Assembly (NCBI GenBank): GCA_032718475.1
Contig: JAUCBJ010007462.1
Coordinates: forward strand, 1 to 64,000
DNA: 64,000 nucleotides
Direction of reading: 5' to 3'
From: Nemertoderma westbladi
Taxonomy: Eukaryota; Xenacoelomorpha; Nemertodermatida; Nemertodermatidae
The position numbers were made by a program, and so were the translations under genes. Under the pieces are notes generated by a model that had not been told where the DNA came from, did no database searches, and was given only the letters and a program-made list of their open reading frames with translations. Below are positions 9,384 through 19,282 of this stretch, in pieces. Every line of letters begins with the position of its first letter. Position 1 is the first letter of the stretch.

Positions 9384-10958
9384 CCTTATTAAACCCGGGG
9401 GGGGGGGGGGGTCAATATGACCCCCCCCCGTGGTTTTTTTATTATAATTCTGAAACAAACGCAGTTGGGAATCTGAAACTGTCTGACTTTTCCTAAAAAT
9501 CTATTATCTTCCTAGTAGTGAAAACCGTAGTAGTTTTCAAAAATATTGCGTACTTTTCGAGTTATAGCACCATTTTTTAACCCTACTTTTGGCACTTTTT
9601 TTGAGACGTTTTTTGAAAATTACATTTCATTAAATATGAATTGTAACATCTCTATTTTTGATTTACACCGGTTTTTTGGTTTTAGAAATTGGATGGAATT
9701 CATATAAATTGATTTAGAAATTTCAAACTTGTTTTTTTCGGTGGGTGCCAAATTTTGGTGCCAGCACCAAATTTTGAAATATGTCAATTTTGTAAATTGA
9801 TTATTTGAAACTTGTTTTTTACGCAATTGGGGTTTTTTGGGGTTCTGGATTCGATGAAATATATACGAGTTGCACTAAGCGTATCAAACTTGTATTTTTC
9901 GGTGCTGTGTGCAAATTTTGGTGCTAGCACGAAATTTTGAAAATCCATTCAATAGATAAAATTGCTTGTGACAATTTATTTCTTGCATTTTAGAGGTTTA
10001 TGGCTGTTCTGAATTCAATGGAATATATAATTATCGAACTAGACATCTCAAACTTGTATTTTTCGGATGTGTGTGCAAAATGTGGTGCCAGCACCAAATT
10101 TTGAAAACCATCAAATATATCAATTGATTGTGTCACCTTGTTTCTTGCGTTATACGGGTTTGTGATGGTTCTGAATTCAATGGAAGCAGTAAAAATTTCA
10201 TAGGAGTTCTCAAACTTGTATTTTTCGCCGTTGGGTGAAAATTGTTGTGCCAGCACCAAATTTTGGAAAATATGCAAATTGATCAGTAGATAGTTTCACC
10301 TTGTTTCTTGCGTTATACGGGTTTATGAGGGTCCTGAATCCGATGGAATCAATAAAAACAGCACTGGACATCGCAAACTTGTACTTTTTGGTGATGGGTA
10401 CGAAATTTGGTGCTAGCACCAAAATTTGCCAAATTACGCCGAAAAATACAAGTAGCAATGATCTGGCATATTTGAAATGTATTCCATTAGAATCAGCGCC
10501 TTCGAAAACCTGAAAATGTGAATTTATAGCATCGTATAAGTGAATTAAAAATTTTGTGTTCTAACTGAAAAGTGCTGGTTACTTGTTTTTTTCATTTTTT
10601 TCCTACGCAGAGAGGTCTAAACAGCCATTTATAGTAATCATATCATTTTTAAATATTTTCCAATGTATTTTGCACCCCAGAAACCTGTATTGAAAAATAA
10701 TTAGCCGAAAATGTAACTTTCAAATTTTGTGAAAATTGTGCACTACTTGTAATTTTGGTGCTGCAATATAACCACCCCAGTACATTTTTTCGAAATTTTT
10801 TTTTTCATTCGGATCCAGGCAAGTGATACCTACGTACAAACAAAAAATCAGACGTTTTCGTAAATATTTGTAGATTTTAGAGGGAGGGGTCAATATGACC
10901 CCCCCCCCCCCCCCCCCCCGGTATTTGTACAACATTTTATAGCCCGGTACTAATAGGG
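9384..10958. mobile_element. piggyBac-like MITE, copy 1 (TTAA-flanked)
   Basis: The 1575-bp unit is bounded by TTAA at 9380-9383 and 10959-10962. The left end is CCTTATTA (CCCTATTA in copy 2) and the right end TAATAGGG, giving 8-bp terminal inverted repeats; TTAA targets with CCC ends are typical of piggyBac-group transposons. Next to each end is a G-run/C-run palindrome centred on GGTCAATATGACC (9410-9422 and 10888-10900). The interior is about five tandem units of 162 bp, each with an inverted repeat around TTTGGTGCCAGCACCAAA (near 9751, 9912, 10076, 10238, 10401). There is no transposase frame. The interior small frames are by-products of the tandem units. Confidence 0.8.
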
Positions 10959-11109
10959 TTAAATCATTTTGGGAAATGCACTCACAATATTACAGTAGAG
11001 TTGAAAAACACAATAATATTTTTTATCAAATCATTAGCAAATTTACATCATTAGGCCTACAATACTACGGCGGCTGATATAGTTTTGTCACTGCTGTGAC
11101 ATCCAAAAC

Positions 11110-11784
11110 GTACAGAATGATAATGCGAATGAAAACAAAACACCCAGACCTCCATTGTAACATGCAGTACTACTGTAATGTAGGTCTAAGATTGAACATT
11201 ACAGCAGTTGTAAATTTACATCAGTGGCAAATTTACAGCAGATAACAGCTACTGATGTTGTTGCGAGCCAAGCCGAATCACAGGCTAACCAAAGCAATAA
11301 CCTATATACCAATTTAGGCCTCGCAGTCTCTCCTTACCCTTACTTATCCTTACCGCTACTAAATAAACGGTAATGAGAGCAACCCGAAGCGTCTGTAGCT
11401 TCCTACTGTAAATTCCAACCTGAGTGCAGGTGGCCTATGTAAGCACTCTCTCTGTCTATCTGCTACATACTGTAGTTGTCAAGGATCGTGCAGTTCTCTA
11501 GGCAATCAAATGTTTGTTTCGAGAATATTTTAATTTATTTAATTCCTAAAATCGTGCGGTGAGTCTGTAGTGGAAACCAGGATACTCCTGTGTACTGACG
11601 ACTGTAATGGCTTACTGGCGAATTACTAACTGGCAAACCTCCCATTTTTTAGTCAACCGCTTAACATAGAATAGCCACTGTTAATAATTTTCCAAACGTA
11701 AACAAAACTAGTCATATTCTCCGCTATGCAGCGTAATGTCCCTAACTTACCCAAATGTATGAAGCTACGCTCATTTTAATTTAT
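11110..11784. other. Interval without recognised features
   Basis: I see no gene, long repeat or element end here. Composition is ordinary and AT-rich. Confidence 0.5.
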
Positions 11785-11908
11785 CTACTACTAACTACTA
11801 CTACTAGGTCGAGTGAACTCGGACAGTGGAAATGAGATCCTTCCAGGCTTCCAGATTCTCCATAGTTGTCGCAATTTCGTTTCTCCCAAGTTCAGTATCC
11901 CTTTCAAG

Positions 11909-13216
11909 TTAATCTATATATGTTATGGCCGGTCGTTCACGACTACGCTTTCCATGAGTTGGTTGCCAGAGAAGTAGATCTGGTATGACCTCGTCTTTAC
12001 TTCGCCAGCAGTGCCCACTGAATCTTAATCTGCGCTCACGGAGGGTGGTTGATACATGTGGTATTGTACCATAAAGCTCGGCGTTTGTCATGTGTTGTCT
12101 CCAGCTGATGTTTAGGGCTGCCCTTAGTAGTCTTGTGTAGCAACCATCAATCCTTTGTTCAAGTGATTTAGTCAGTGTCCAGGTCTCATCCCCGTATAAA
12201 AATACACTTTCCACTGTGGCTTGAAAGAACTTAGTCTTCAGGTGCCTGGAGAGATCTGATTTCCAGATGGTATCCATTTTTGATAGAGCTCCCAAGCCTT
12301 TGCTTTCCTAACTTCTATGTCCCTTTTGCTACTCTCTATCCATGATCCAAGGTACTGGAAGTCGTCGACCTTCCTTAGTTGATTATTATCAATGGTTGTC
12401 AAGTTTCCATTAACATTAAAGGTCATGAATTCGGTCTTTGTAGCATTTATATGCAATCCAACCTCCTTAGCAGCCCTCTCCACTTTATTTAGTAGAAGCT
12501 GTGCATCTGCTAGCTAATTAGAGAGCAGGGCGATGTCATCCGCAAAGTCGGTGTCTGTGACTGTAGTTACCGGATATCTACTACTTCTGCGTTCTTGAAG
12601 TGTGAATCCCAGGTCTTCACCCTTTATGGCTGTCCTCATTGCGTAATCCAGCACAATTACAAATAGTAATGGTGCTAATGTGTCACCTTGCAGTACGCCA
12701 GCCAGGATTGAGTAAAACTCACCATCTGGTGAGAGTACCTGCGCTTCTGTGTCACAATATAACAATCCAATGCCAGCAACAATTACTTCTGGTATTCCAT
12801 AAGTTCTTAGGATTTCAAGCATTTTACCTCTATGGATGGAGTCGAATGCCTTCTTGAAGTCCACAAAAGTCATGACCGCGGGGAGATTCTTTGACTTAAT
12901 TCCTTCAATCAGTTTCCGTAGTGCAAGTATCAAGTTGATCTACTTGGTCGAAATCCGTTTTGGTTCTTAAGCAGTAGTTTCTCTAAAAAAATATTTTGGA
13001 GGCTACCACAAGCAGACAGATCCCACGATAATTTGTTGGTATGCCGAGGTCTCCTTTCTTGGTGAGAGGCTTTAGTTGACCTTTAGTCCAAATTGGTGGT
13101 GGCTTTTCCCCTTTTAACATCCGGTTGCAAACATTCAATAATGGTCTGTTTAGCACTCCGGTATTCCATACCTCCGCTGGGATTTCATCTAATCCACTCT
13201 CTTTATTATTGGACAT
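11909..13216 (-). pseudogene. RTE-2 reverse transcriptase and C-terminal region
   Basis: Four broken frames on the minus strand. 13216-12983 has LKPLTKKGDLGIPTNYRGI, the RT 'palm entry' block. 12933-12514 holds motif A FVDFKKAFDS, GVLQGDTLAP and motif C FADD. 12483-12238 has the KTEFMTFNVNGN block and DDFQYLGSW; it shares the frame of the previous piece but is separated by a TAG at 12511-12513. 12295-11909 has FLYGDETWTLTKSLEQRIDG and LRFSGHCWRSKDE, the RTE C-terminal signature. Catalytic Asp residues are retained, but at least two frameshifts and a stop destroy the protein. Confidence 0.85.
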
Positions 13217-13475
13217 GCTTTTATGCTTTTTTGGAGTTTGGCAGGTGTGAAGTCCCCTGTTTCTATAGGTAGTGTCTTGTCATATATTTTCCTTGTTAGG
13301 CTGACCTCGATATTTGGTGGCTGCCCAAGTAAATTGCTTAAGAAAAGTGATTTTTCCACTTCCCAACATGTTCTTCAGGACTATCGGCTTTGAGGCGCCC
13401 CTTTGCACAACTTTTCCGACCAGATACCTCATTTACAGTTTGCCAGGTAAGTCTTGATAGTTGCTGTAAATAATT

Positions 13476-14147
13476 GGTAAATAATTCCGCTGCTTTTCCA
13501 CAGTAAACACGGAAGGTTGGGTGCTGGTAAATAATTCCGCTGCTTTTCCACTGTAAACACGGGAGGTTGCGTGCTGCTAAATAATTCCGCTGCTTTTCCA
13601 CAGTAAACACGGGAGGTTGGGTGCTGGTAAATAATTCCGATGCTTTTCCACAGTAAACACGGGAGGTTGGGTGCTGGTAAATAATTACGCTGCTTTTCCA
13701 CAGTAAACACGGGAGGTTGCGTGCTGCTAAATAATTCCGCTGCTTTTCCACAGTAAACACGGGAGGTTGGGTGCTGGTAAATAATTCCGATGCTTTTCCA
13801 CAGTAAACACGGGAGGTTGGGTGCTGATAAATAATTCCGCTGCTTTTCCACAGTAAACACGGGAGGTTGGGTGCTGGTAAATAATTCCGATGCTTTTCCA
13901 CAGTAAACACGGGAGGTTGGGTGCTGATAAATAATTCCGCTGCTTTTCCACAGTAAACACGGGAGGTTGCGTGCTGGTAAATAATTCCGCATGCTTTTCC
14001 ACAGTAAACACGGGAGGTTGGGTGCTGGTAAATAATTCCGCTGCTTTTCCACAGTAAACACGGGAGGTTGGGTGCTGGTAAATAATTCCGCTGCTTTTCC
14101 ACAGTAAACACGGGAGGTTGCGTGCTGGTAATTAATTCCGCTGCTTT
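13476..14147. repeat. 50-bp minisatellite inside the RTE-2 linker
   Basis: Thirteen full copies and a partial one of a 50-bp unit (GGTAAATAATTCCGCTGCTT, TTCCACAGTAAACACGGGAG, GTTGGGTGCT). Substitutions are few. Because 50 is not a multiple of 3 and no minus-strand frame of the unit has a stop, all three minus-strand frames stay open across the array, producing overlapping frames of 94-257 codons that are not separate genes. Confidence 0.95.
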
Positions 14148-14330
14148 CTTTAAATTAATTTACTTCATAGAAATATAAGAGTTTCGGAATTGACTGTTGT
14201 GTTCAGAGACTAATATTTGCTCTTGTGTACAGATTCGCTAAGTCCCAATCGGGATAATGACATTTGACAGATAGGGCTGCATGATTTGTAGATGATGGTA
14301 TATCGGAGATAATATTGAAATTTGATACAT

Positions 14331-14650
14331 ATTTATATTTCTGTAAATCAGTCGAGCACAATGCCCAGTCCAGCTGTGAAAACCATATCTTTAAATGTAG
14401 TTTCCTTGAAACTCCTTTCCCTTAAAATTTGCATGATTGATGGGTGTTAAGTTTCTCGACTCACAAAGTTTCAGAACTTGTCGGCCGTTTTGATTGACGG
14501 TTTTGTCAGGATTTGAGGAGTATTTTAAACACTTTTTTATACTTTTCTTGTGGGACAAAGTTACATTTCCCAAACGGGCGTTTAAGTCGCCCAAAATTAA
14601 AACGCTCGTATTCTGACGCTTTAATTGTTCATTGATTGGCGCGAAACTAC
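14331..14650 (-). pseudogene. RTE-2 apurinic-like endonuclease fragment
   Basis: Minus strand shows INEQLKRQNTSVLILGDLNA (GDLNARLG motif), NQNGRQVLKLCESRNL and, after a frame change, WFSQLDWALCSTDL, which fit the C-terminal half of LINE endonucleases. The region upstream (14650-14870) could be more of the same domain but is too decayed to claim. Confidence 0.65.
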
Positions 14651-14871
14651 AGAAATAAAAAAATGGTGATTCAGATGCGTAATATAAACTGCACCAAACC
14701 TAAAACTCGGATTTAGTACAAACAAAACCAAACTTGGTCTTTTAATACCTAGATATTGCAAACAGAGTACCACAGGTGAGATCGAATAAAAACACCCACT
14801 CGCCACCTCTGTGATATTCATTATCCAACATGAGGCTTCGTACAAACTCGAAACCAGGTAAACCTATACGG

Positions 14872-15047
14872 TGTCATGAATAGAAATGAAACACGAGGCA
14901 AATATAATAATACTTCTGTATTGTTATAATAGTTCAATAATACACCTTACCAGAATAAGGCTTTACTTAGCTTATAATACAGCTGCAGAATGACAGTTAG
15001 GAATTACCGCAAGGACCTAGTATATATACGACATTTAAAATACGACA
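14872..15047 (-). repeat. Ty3/Gypsy 3' LTR (candidate)
   Basis: The 176-bp segment reads TGTCG...TGACA on the minus strand, includes a TATATATA box at 15021-15028, and directly follows a polypurine tract and the end of the minus-strand integrase gene. No second copy of the LTR is present in the window, so the limits rest on TG...CA ends and the polypurine tract. Confidence 0.65.
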
Positions 15048-15064
15048 TTCTTCCCCCCTGAAAA
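15048..15064 (-). other. Polypurine tract of the Gypsy element
   Basis: Minus strand reads CAGGGGGGAAGAA immediately before the LTR start, as expected for the plus-strand primer of an LTR retrotransposon. Confidence 0.65.
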
Positions 15065-15401
15065 AAAATTAACAATTTTAAAATAAGGTAACTCGCAATT
15101 TCCAAAGTAAAAAAAAATCAAACAGTTCAAAACTGAAAGTAGAAAACCAATCCAATATGTTCGTGATAAATTCGGTGTATATGTACAGTACAGTACAGTA
15201 TGAAGAAAAAATATGTGGAATCAAGAGATCTAACCAACCAGCTAAAAGTTGACACGTCTAAAAATAATCCTACTATCATAAACCATAACCAAAATAAGAA
15301 AATGATCCCAACAACCAGTTTTGTTAAAATAACACCAGAAAAATCTACTTCAGTTTCACTTTCCAAGCAATCGAAAACAAATAAATATTTCATGGGTACC
15401 A
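15065..15401. other. Gypsy 3' untranslated interval
   Basis: AT-rich stretch between the end of pol and the polypurine tract. Short frames on both strands have no recognisable similarity. Confidence 0.5.
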
Positions 15402-16550
15402 ACCATAGTAACGAGGTGGGTGCCTAGAACGACTCGATCTACGTACAACTAAAGTTTTGTTCGGTGGTTCAGGTTCGGTGTCCATCTCTACAAGTGGAGC
15501 TTGTTCCTGAAATTTCGCTGCATTGTTCATGGATTCTCCGCCCAACTGTGTTTCTGTCGTCCCCTCTAAATGTTTCTCTAGTAATCTAGGGATTCTCTGG
15601 AACAATATTTATTGGCTCAGCCGATATATCTGTAACTCTGGATATCCTTTCATCTGTATCTGTCGTTAAAGGGCCACTGACAGGACATGTAGCAAGGTCT
15701 CTCAGGGAAACTGTCGATTCCCTACCATCTTTGTAACGAATGTGTGCATATAATGGATTGACGTCAGTTAATTCAACTTCATCAACATAGGGGTCATCTT
15801 TAGAAGTTCGAACAAATCTCCTGAGGAACACCGGACCGGGGCTCTCTAACCAAATGGGCAGTGAAGTTCCTTGGGGAGATCGACGGGTGAATCTAAAAAA
15901 TCTCTCATGTGGGGTATTATTCGTTGCAGTACACAACAAAGACCGTATGGAATGTAAAACTTCGGGAATGACTGCCTCCCAACAGGAGTCTTGTAAATTA
16001 TGAGGTCGGAGTGACAACTTGGTAGCCTTCCATATAGTTTGCACATATCGTTCAACCTGGCCGTTCCCTTTGGGGTTATAAGGTGTAGATCGGCTACTAG
16101 GTATACCTTGGCGATTGAGATGGTTTTGAAGGTCTCTAGAAATTAGTGATGAACCACGATCAGAGTGAATATATCCTGCCATCCCACACAGTGAAAAGAC
16201 AGCGTCGAGACACTTAATAACGGTTTCTGTTTGCATATCGGGGCAAGGAAATGCAAACGGATAGCGAGAGAATTCATCGACAACAATCAGTAGATATTTG
16301 TTTCGAGAATTCGTTTTCAACGGACCTTTGAAATCGATGCTGAGTCACTCCATAGGTTGAGTCGCCTTAATTAAAGTAGCAGAAGCGGATGTAAAGAAAG
16401 AAGGTTTCAGTTCAGCACAAATGTGACAATAAGAGCAGGTTTTCCTTACATCGTCTGTCGAGAATGGGGGATTCTTTGTGCGAATGTAGTGGAGCATTCG
16501 AGTCACACCTGGATGGCAGAGGCCAGTATGTGTACAATCCAATGATGTAC
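15402..16550 (-). pseudogene. Ty3/Gypsy integrase and pol C-terminus
   Basis: Minus strand. About 16545-16345 gives the H2C2 zinc-binding N-terminal domain (HTGLCHPGVTRM...CSYCHIC). A stop precedes the core (16320-15586), which carries the catalytic triad: VVDEFSRYPF (Asp), HSDRGSSL (Asp) and NGQVERYVQ (Glu). After a frameshift near 15595 the frame continues to the pol C-terminus with RRSSRSRHPPR, ending around 15402. The protein would join viral-type cDNA to the chromosome, but the stop and frameshift disable it. The 5' part of pol is separated by an RTE-1 insertion and by unassigned sequence. Confidence 0.85.
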
Positions 16551-16762
16551 ATATTGTTTAAACATAAGCAAAATTTATTTCCCGGATAAATCACATTGAA
16601 AACTCGATTATTTACTTTCTTGGAACATTACTGCATTATAATATTAAAAACTCTCAGCTTATTTAAATCCTTCCAATTCGTTCAGTTCGATTCGGTTCTC
16701 TACAAACACAAACAAATACAAATTTATTTACATATTAAACTTCCAATAAAACCAGTATATAT
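16551..16762. other. Unassigned sequence between Gypsy integrase and RTE-1
   Basis: AT-rich. Ends with GTATATATAT, which also follows the RTE-1 tail, so it is probably the left half of the RTE-1 target. Confidence 0.45.
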
Positions 16763-18412
16763 ATGAAAAGCTTTGAAAAGCTCCTCAATAATGACAGGGT
16801 ATTGCCTGATAACTTTATAGAAGTAAAAGTGTCTGAGTCTGTACTCCCAGATATTCCCATTGGCGATATCTCCTTTGCAGAAGTGAAGGCTGCTGCAAAG
16901 AGCATTAAGACCAATCGAGCCAGTGGAGTAGATGGTGTTCCCCCTGAGGTCTTTAAAATACCTGAGTGTTTAAAGCTCATCTATCCCATCATAGTAGACA
17001 TGTACCGTACAACAAGAGTCCCACAAGAAATGAAAACAAATAAGTTGGTGCCAGTCCCCAAGAAGGGCAACCTAACACTCTATGGTTCTTTTCGGGGAAT
17101 CTCATTGATCTCGATTGCTGCAAAACTATACAATAGAATTCTATTAAATCGCATCAGGGATCCCATTGAGAGACTGCTACGTGGAAATCAGAATGGGTTC
17201 CGTAAAGGTCGTGGGACCATGGAGCCCATTTTGGCACTTAGAAGGATAATTGAAGAGTTATCAAAAAAGAAAGACAGGCATCTGGCTGTTATCTTTGTTG
17301 ACTTCTTCAAGGCCTTTGATTCAGTCTCTCGCTCACGTATGTTCAGCATACTTTCATTATATGGGATTCCTGATGAAATTATTGCAGCAATCAGATCAGT
17401 ATACGATGGTTCGACAACATTTGTGTCTACTGTTGACGGTGACACAGAACCATTTGAAGTGTTATGGGGCGTACTCCAAGGAGACACACTTGCACCATTC
17501 TTGTTCATTATTGTGGTTGACTATGTTCTACGCATGTCCTTAGATCATCATAATGATGATGGGGTGATGATAACTCCACCTACTGGCTCCAGAAGTCGAG
17601 GAAATCCTGCCAAGTACCTAACTGATCTAGACTTTGCTGATGACTTAGGAGTACTCTCAGAATCATTAGAGGGAGCCCAACGGCTCCTCAGCTCATTAGA
17701 ACATGCTGCTTCTAGTGTTGGTCTTTTTATTAACTCCAGAAAGACCAAAATTCTGACAGTTAACTTTGAAAGTCCTCAGCAAGTCTCTGATCGGATGAGC
17801 ATAAGCTCAAAGGATGGTATACTTGAGCATGTGGACGACTTCTGTTACCTGGGATCATGGATCCGGAAGTCAGGTGAGGACCTTCGAATACGTAAGGGAA
17901 AGGCATGGGCAGCTTTGAATAGGCTTTCCAGGATTTGGAAGTCACCTAGAATTAATCGGAAACTTAAGGTCCGATTATTTAGAGCAGCAGTAGTTCCAGT
18001 ACTCCTCTACGGGAGTCCATGCTGGGCTCTAACTGCTGAGGACACCAAATCTCTGGATGGCACATTCACAAGAATGCTACGCCGGGTACATTGTGTCAAG
18101 TACAATGCACACATCTCCAACCAGACACTATATAACATTGGAGGTGTCTCATTGGTTCCCCCAAGCTTGACACTAGAACAAAATCGCCTCCGCTTTGCAG
18201 GACATTGCTTTCGCCGTGAGGACCAGCCAGTGCATAATCTTGTACTTTGGCAGCCTCATGGAGTGAATAAGCATGGTGGACAGCCCATGACTTTCTTGAG
18301 ACGCATCTTAAAGGACACTGGCCTTAAAGATGCGGATGATCTAGCAAATGTCATGGGTGATAGGGAGTTGTGGCGGTGCAATTTTGTTGACAAGCCGGCA
18401 CAGCATTCTTAA
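16763..18412 (+). CDS. RTE-1 reverse transcriptase (N-terminally truncated ORF)
   Basis: 549 codons, uninterrupted. Landmarks: NRASGVDGVPPEVF, LVPVPKKGNLTLYGSFRGIS, GFRKGRGTMEP, motif A VIFVDFFKAFDS, GVLQGDTLAPF, motif C LDFADDLG, KTKILTVNF, VDDFCYLGSWIRKS, then the RTE C-terminal block LYGSPCWALTAEDT, RLRFAGHCFRRED and LVLWQP. The catalytic Asp residues of motifs A and C are present. The apparent ATG is within the linker and only marks truncation; the endonuclease is missing. The protein is almost identical to the copy at 56522-58900 (SKDGILEHV here, SKDGMLEHV there), implying recent insertion. Confidence 0.9.
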   Translation: MKSFEKLLNNDRVLPDNFIEVKVSESVLPDIPIGDISFAEVKAAAKSIKTNRASGVDGVPPEVFKIPECLKLIYPIIVDMYRTTRVPQEMKTNKLVPVPKKGNLTLYGSFRGISLISIAAKLYNRILLNRIRDPIERLLRGNQNGFRKGRGTMEPILALRRIIEELSKKKDRHLAVIFVDFFKAFDSVSRSRMFSILSLYGIPDEIIAAIRSVYDGSTTFVSTVDGDTEPFEVLWGVLQGDTLAPFLFIIVVDYVLRMSLDHHNDDGVMITPPTGSRSRGNPAKYLTDLDFADDLGVLSESLEGAQRLLSSLEHAASSVGLFINSRKTKILTVNFESPQQVSDRMSISSKDGILEHVDDFCYLGSWIRKSGEDLRIRKGKAWAALNRLSRIWKSPRINRKLKVRLFRAAVVPVLLYGSPCWALTAEDTKSLDGTFTRMLRRVHCVKYNAHISNQTLYNIGGVSLVPPSLTLEQNRLRFAGHCFRREDQPVHNLVLWQPHGVNKHGGQPMTFLRRILKDTGLKDADDLANVMGDRELWRCNFVDKPAQHS

Positions 18413-18450
18413 AAATGCAGCTGCAATGCAGCATGCCGATCCTAGTAGTA
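16763..18450 (+). mobile_element. RTE-1 LINE, 5'-truncated young copy
   Basis: Starts abruptly inside the linker upstream of RT (the SFEKLLNNDR codons), contains an unbroken RT and C-terminus, and ends after a short 3' UTR with ATGCCGATCCTAGTAG, merging into a TA run. A TATATATAT stretch on each side (about 16755-16763 and 18448-18460) is a plausible target-site duplication but low-complexity. It splits the minus-strand Gypsy element. Confidence 0.85.
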
Positions 18451-18941
18451 TATATATATATAGGGCTATTTAAGTACTTAGGACATCATTAATACTATAG
18501 GCATTAAAATATGGTGGGAGCTGTAGACCGATGCACAATACATATATATATATATCACTTGCCCAATACCGTAAGTACAGTGTAACCCTAGAAATAAGCA
18601 ATATAAATTGACTTACCAATATGTGCTCTCTTCCGGGTAAATAATATCATATACAATCAATCAAAATATCAAATCATACTGCAACAGTGCAGACAATAAT
18701 TTATAATAATACGAGTAGCAAACACTGCAACAGTGCAGTCAATTAATAATAAGGCAAAAATAATAATTACTGATGCCACATACCGTTCACCGGCAGACCG
18801 GTACAGCACTACAACGTCCAGCCAAACAACAACCGGTACTTAAACATACTGACACTCTCAGTGAATGTTACAGCTTACTGCATACCGGTACTGGCATTCA
18901 CTGAAGCAAAGCGGATTCAACAATCTGTTCTATGTAACCTT
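18451..18941. other. Unassigned interval with short inverted and direct repeats
   Basis: No coding sequence. CTGCAACAGTGCAG, itself nearly palindromic, occurs twice (around 18680 and 18725), and ACCGGT-type sites recur near 18790-18890. It may be another small element lying between the two Gypsy parts, but no ends could be defined. Confidence 0.45.
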
Positions 18942-19282
18942 TTACCAGTAACTGGGGATTGCACACTGGCGCTTACAGTATGTATGTAAATCAGCCAAAG
19001 TGTCTGAGTGGGTTGTAGCACAAAATGCTCTGGAGAAAGCATCGGCGGCAACATTATCGGTGCCAGGACGGTATTTTATATCGTATGAAAAGGAGGCTAA
19101 TTCAAGACGCCATTCTTGAATCTTACTGTTCTTAATTTTGCTTCTTCTGCGACTGTCTAACATAAAAGCCACAGACCGTTGATCGGTAATAAGGGTAAAT
19201 GTCGGACCAGCCAATAGATGCCGCCACTTCCTGACAGCCTCAATTACTGCCGTAGCTTCCTTTTCGACTGCCGGATAATGGA
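18942..19282 (-). pseudogene. Ty3/Gypsy RNase H fragment
   Basis: Minus strand gives YPAVEKEATAVIEAVRKW, then FTLITDQRSVAFMLD, KIQEWRLELASFSYDIKYRP and NVAADAFSRAF, the conserved RNase H end of Gypsy pol. It has the same orientation and the expected order relative to the integrase at 15402-16550, so both probably belong to one element. The right side is cut by the 19-bp satellite near 19300. Confidence 0.85.

Larger units (their letters stand above)
11785..14650 (-). mobile_element. RTE-like LINE (family RTE-2), decayed copy
   Basis: Minus-strand order is endonuclease (14650 to about 14331), linker with a minisatellite (14147-13476), reverse transcriptase (13216-12514) and C-terminal domain (12483-11909), ending in a short 3' UTR and a (TAG)n tail read on the minus strand (about 11806-11785). 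A very short 3' UTR with a trinucleotide tail is typical of RTE-clade elements. Multiple frameshifts and stops make it inactive. Confidence 0.8.

Noticed and set aside
13338-14111. 257-codon minus-strand protein with FTVEKQRNYLPAPNLP repeats
   Set aside because: Product of the 50-bp minisatellite continuing into the RTE-2 linker; three frames are equally open.
15127-15427. Overlapping short frames on both strands near the Gypsy 3' end
   Set aside because: AT-rich low-complexity sequence between pol end and polypurine tract; no motif.
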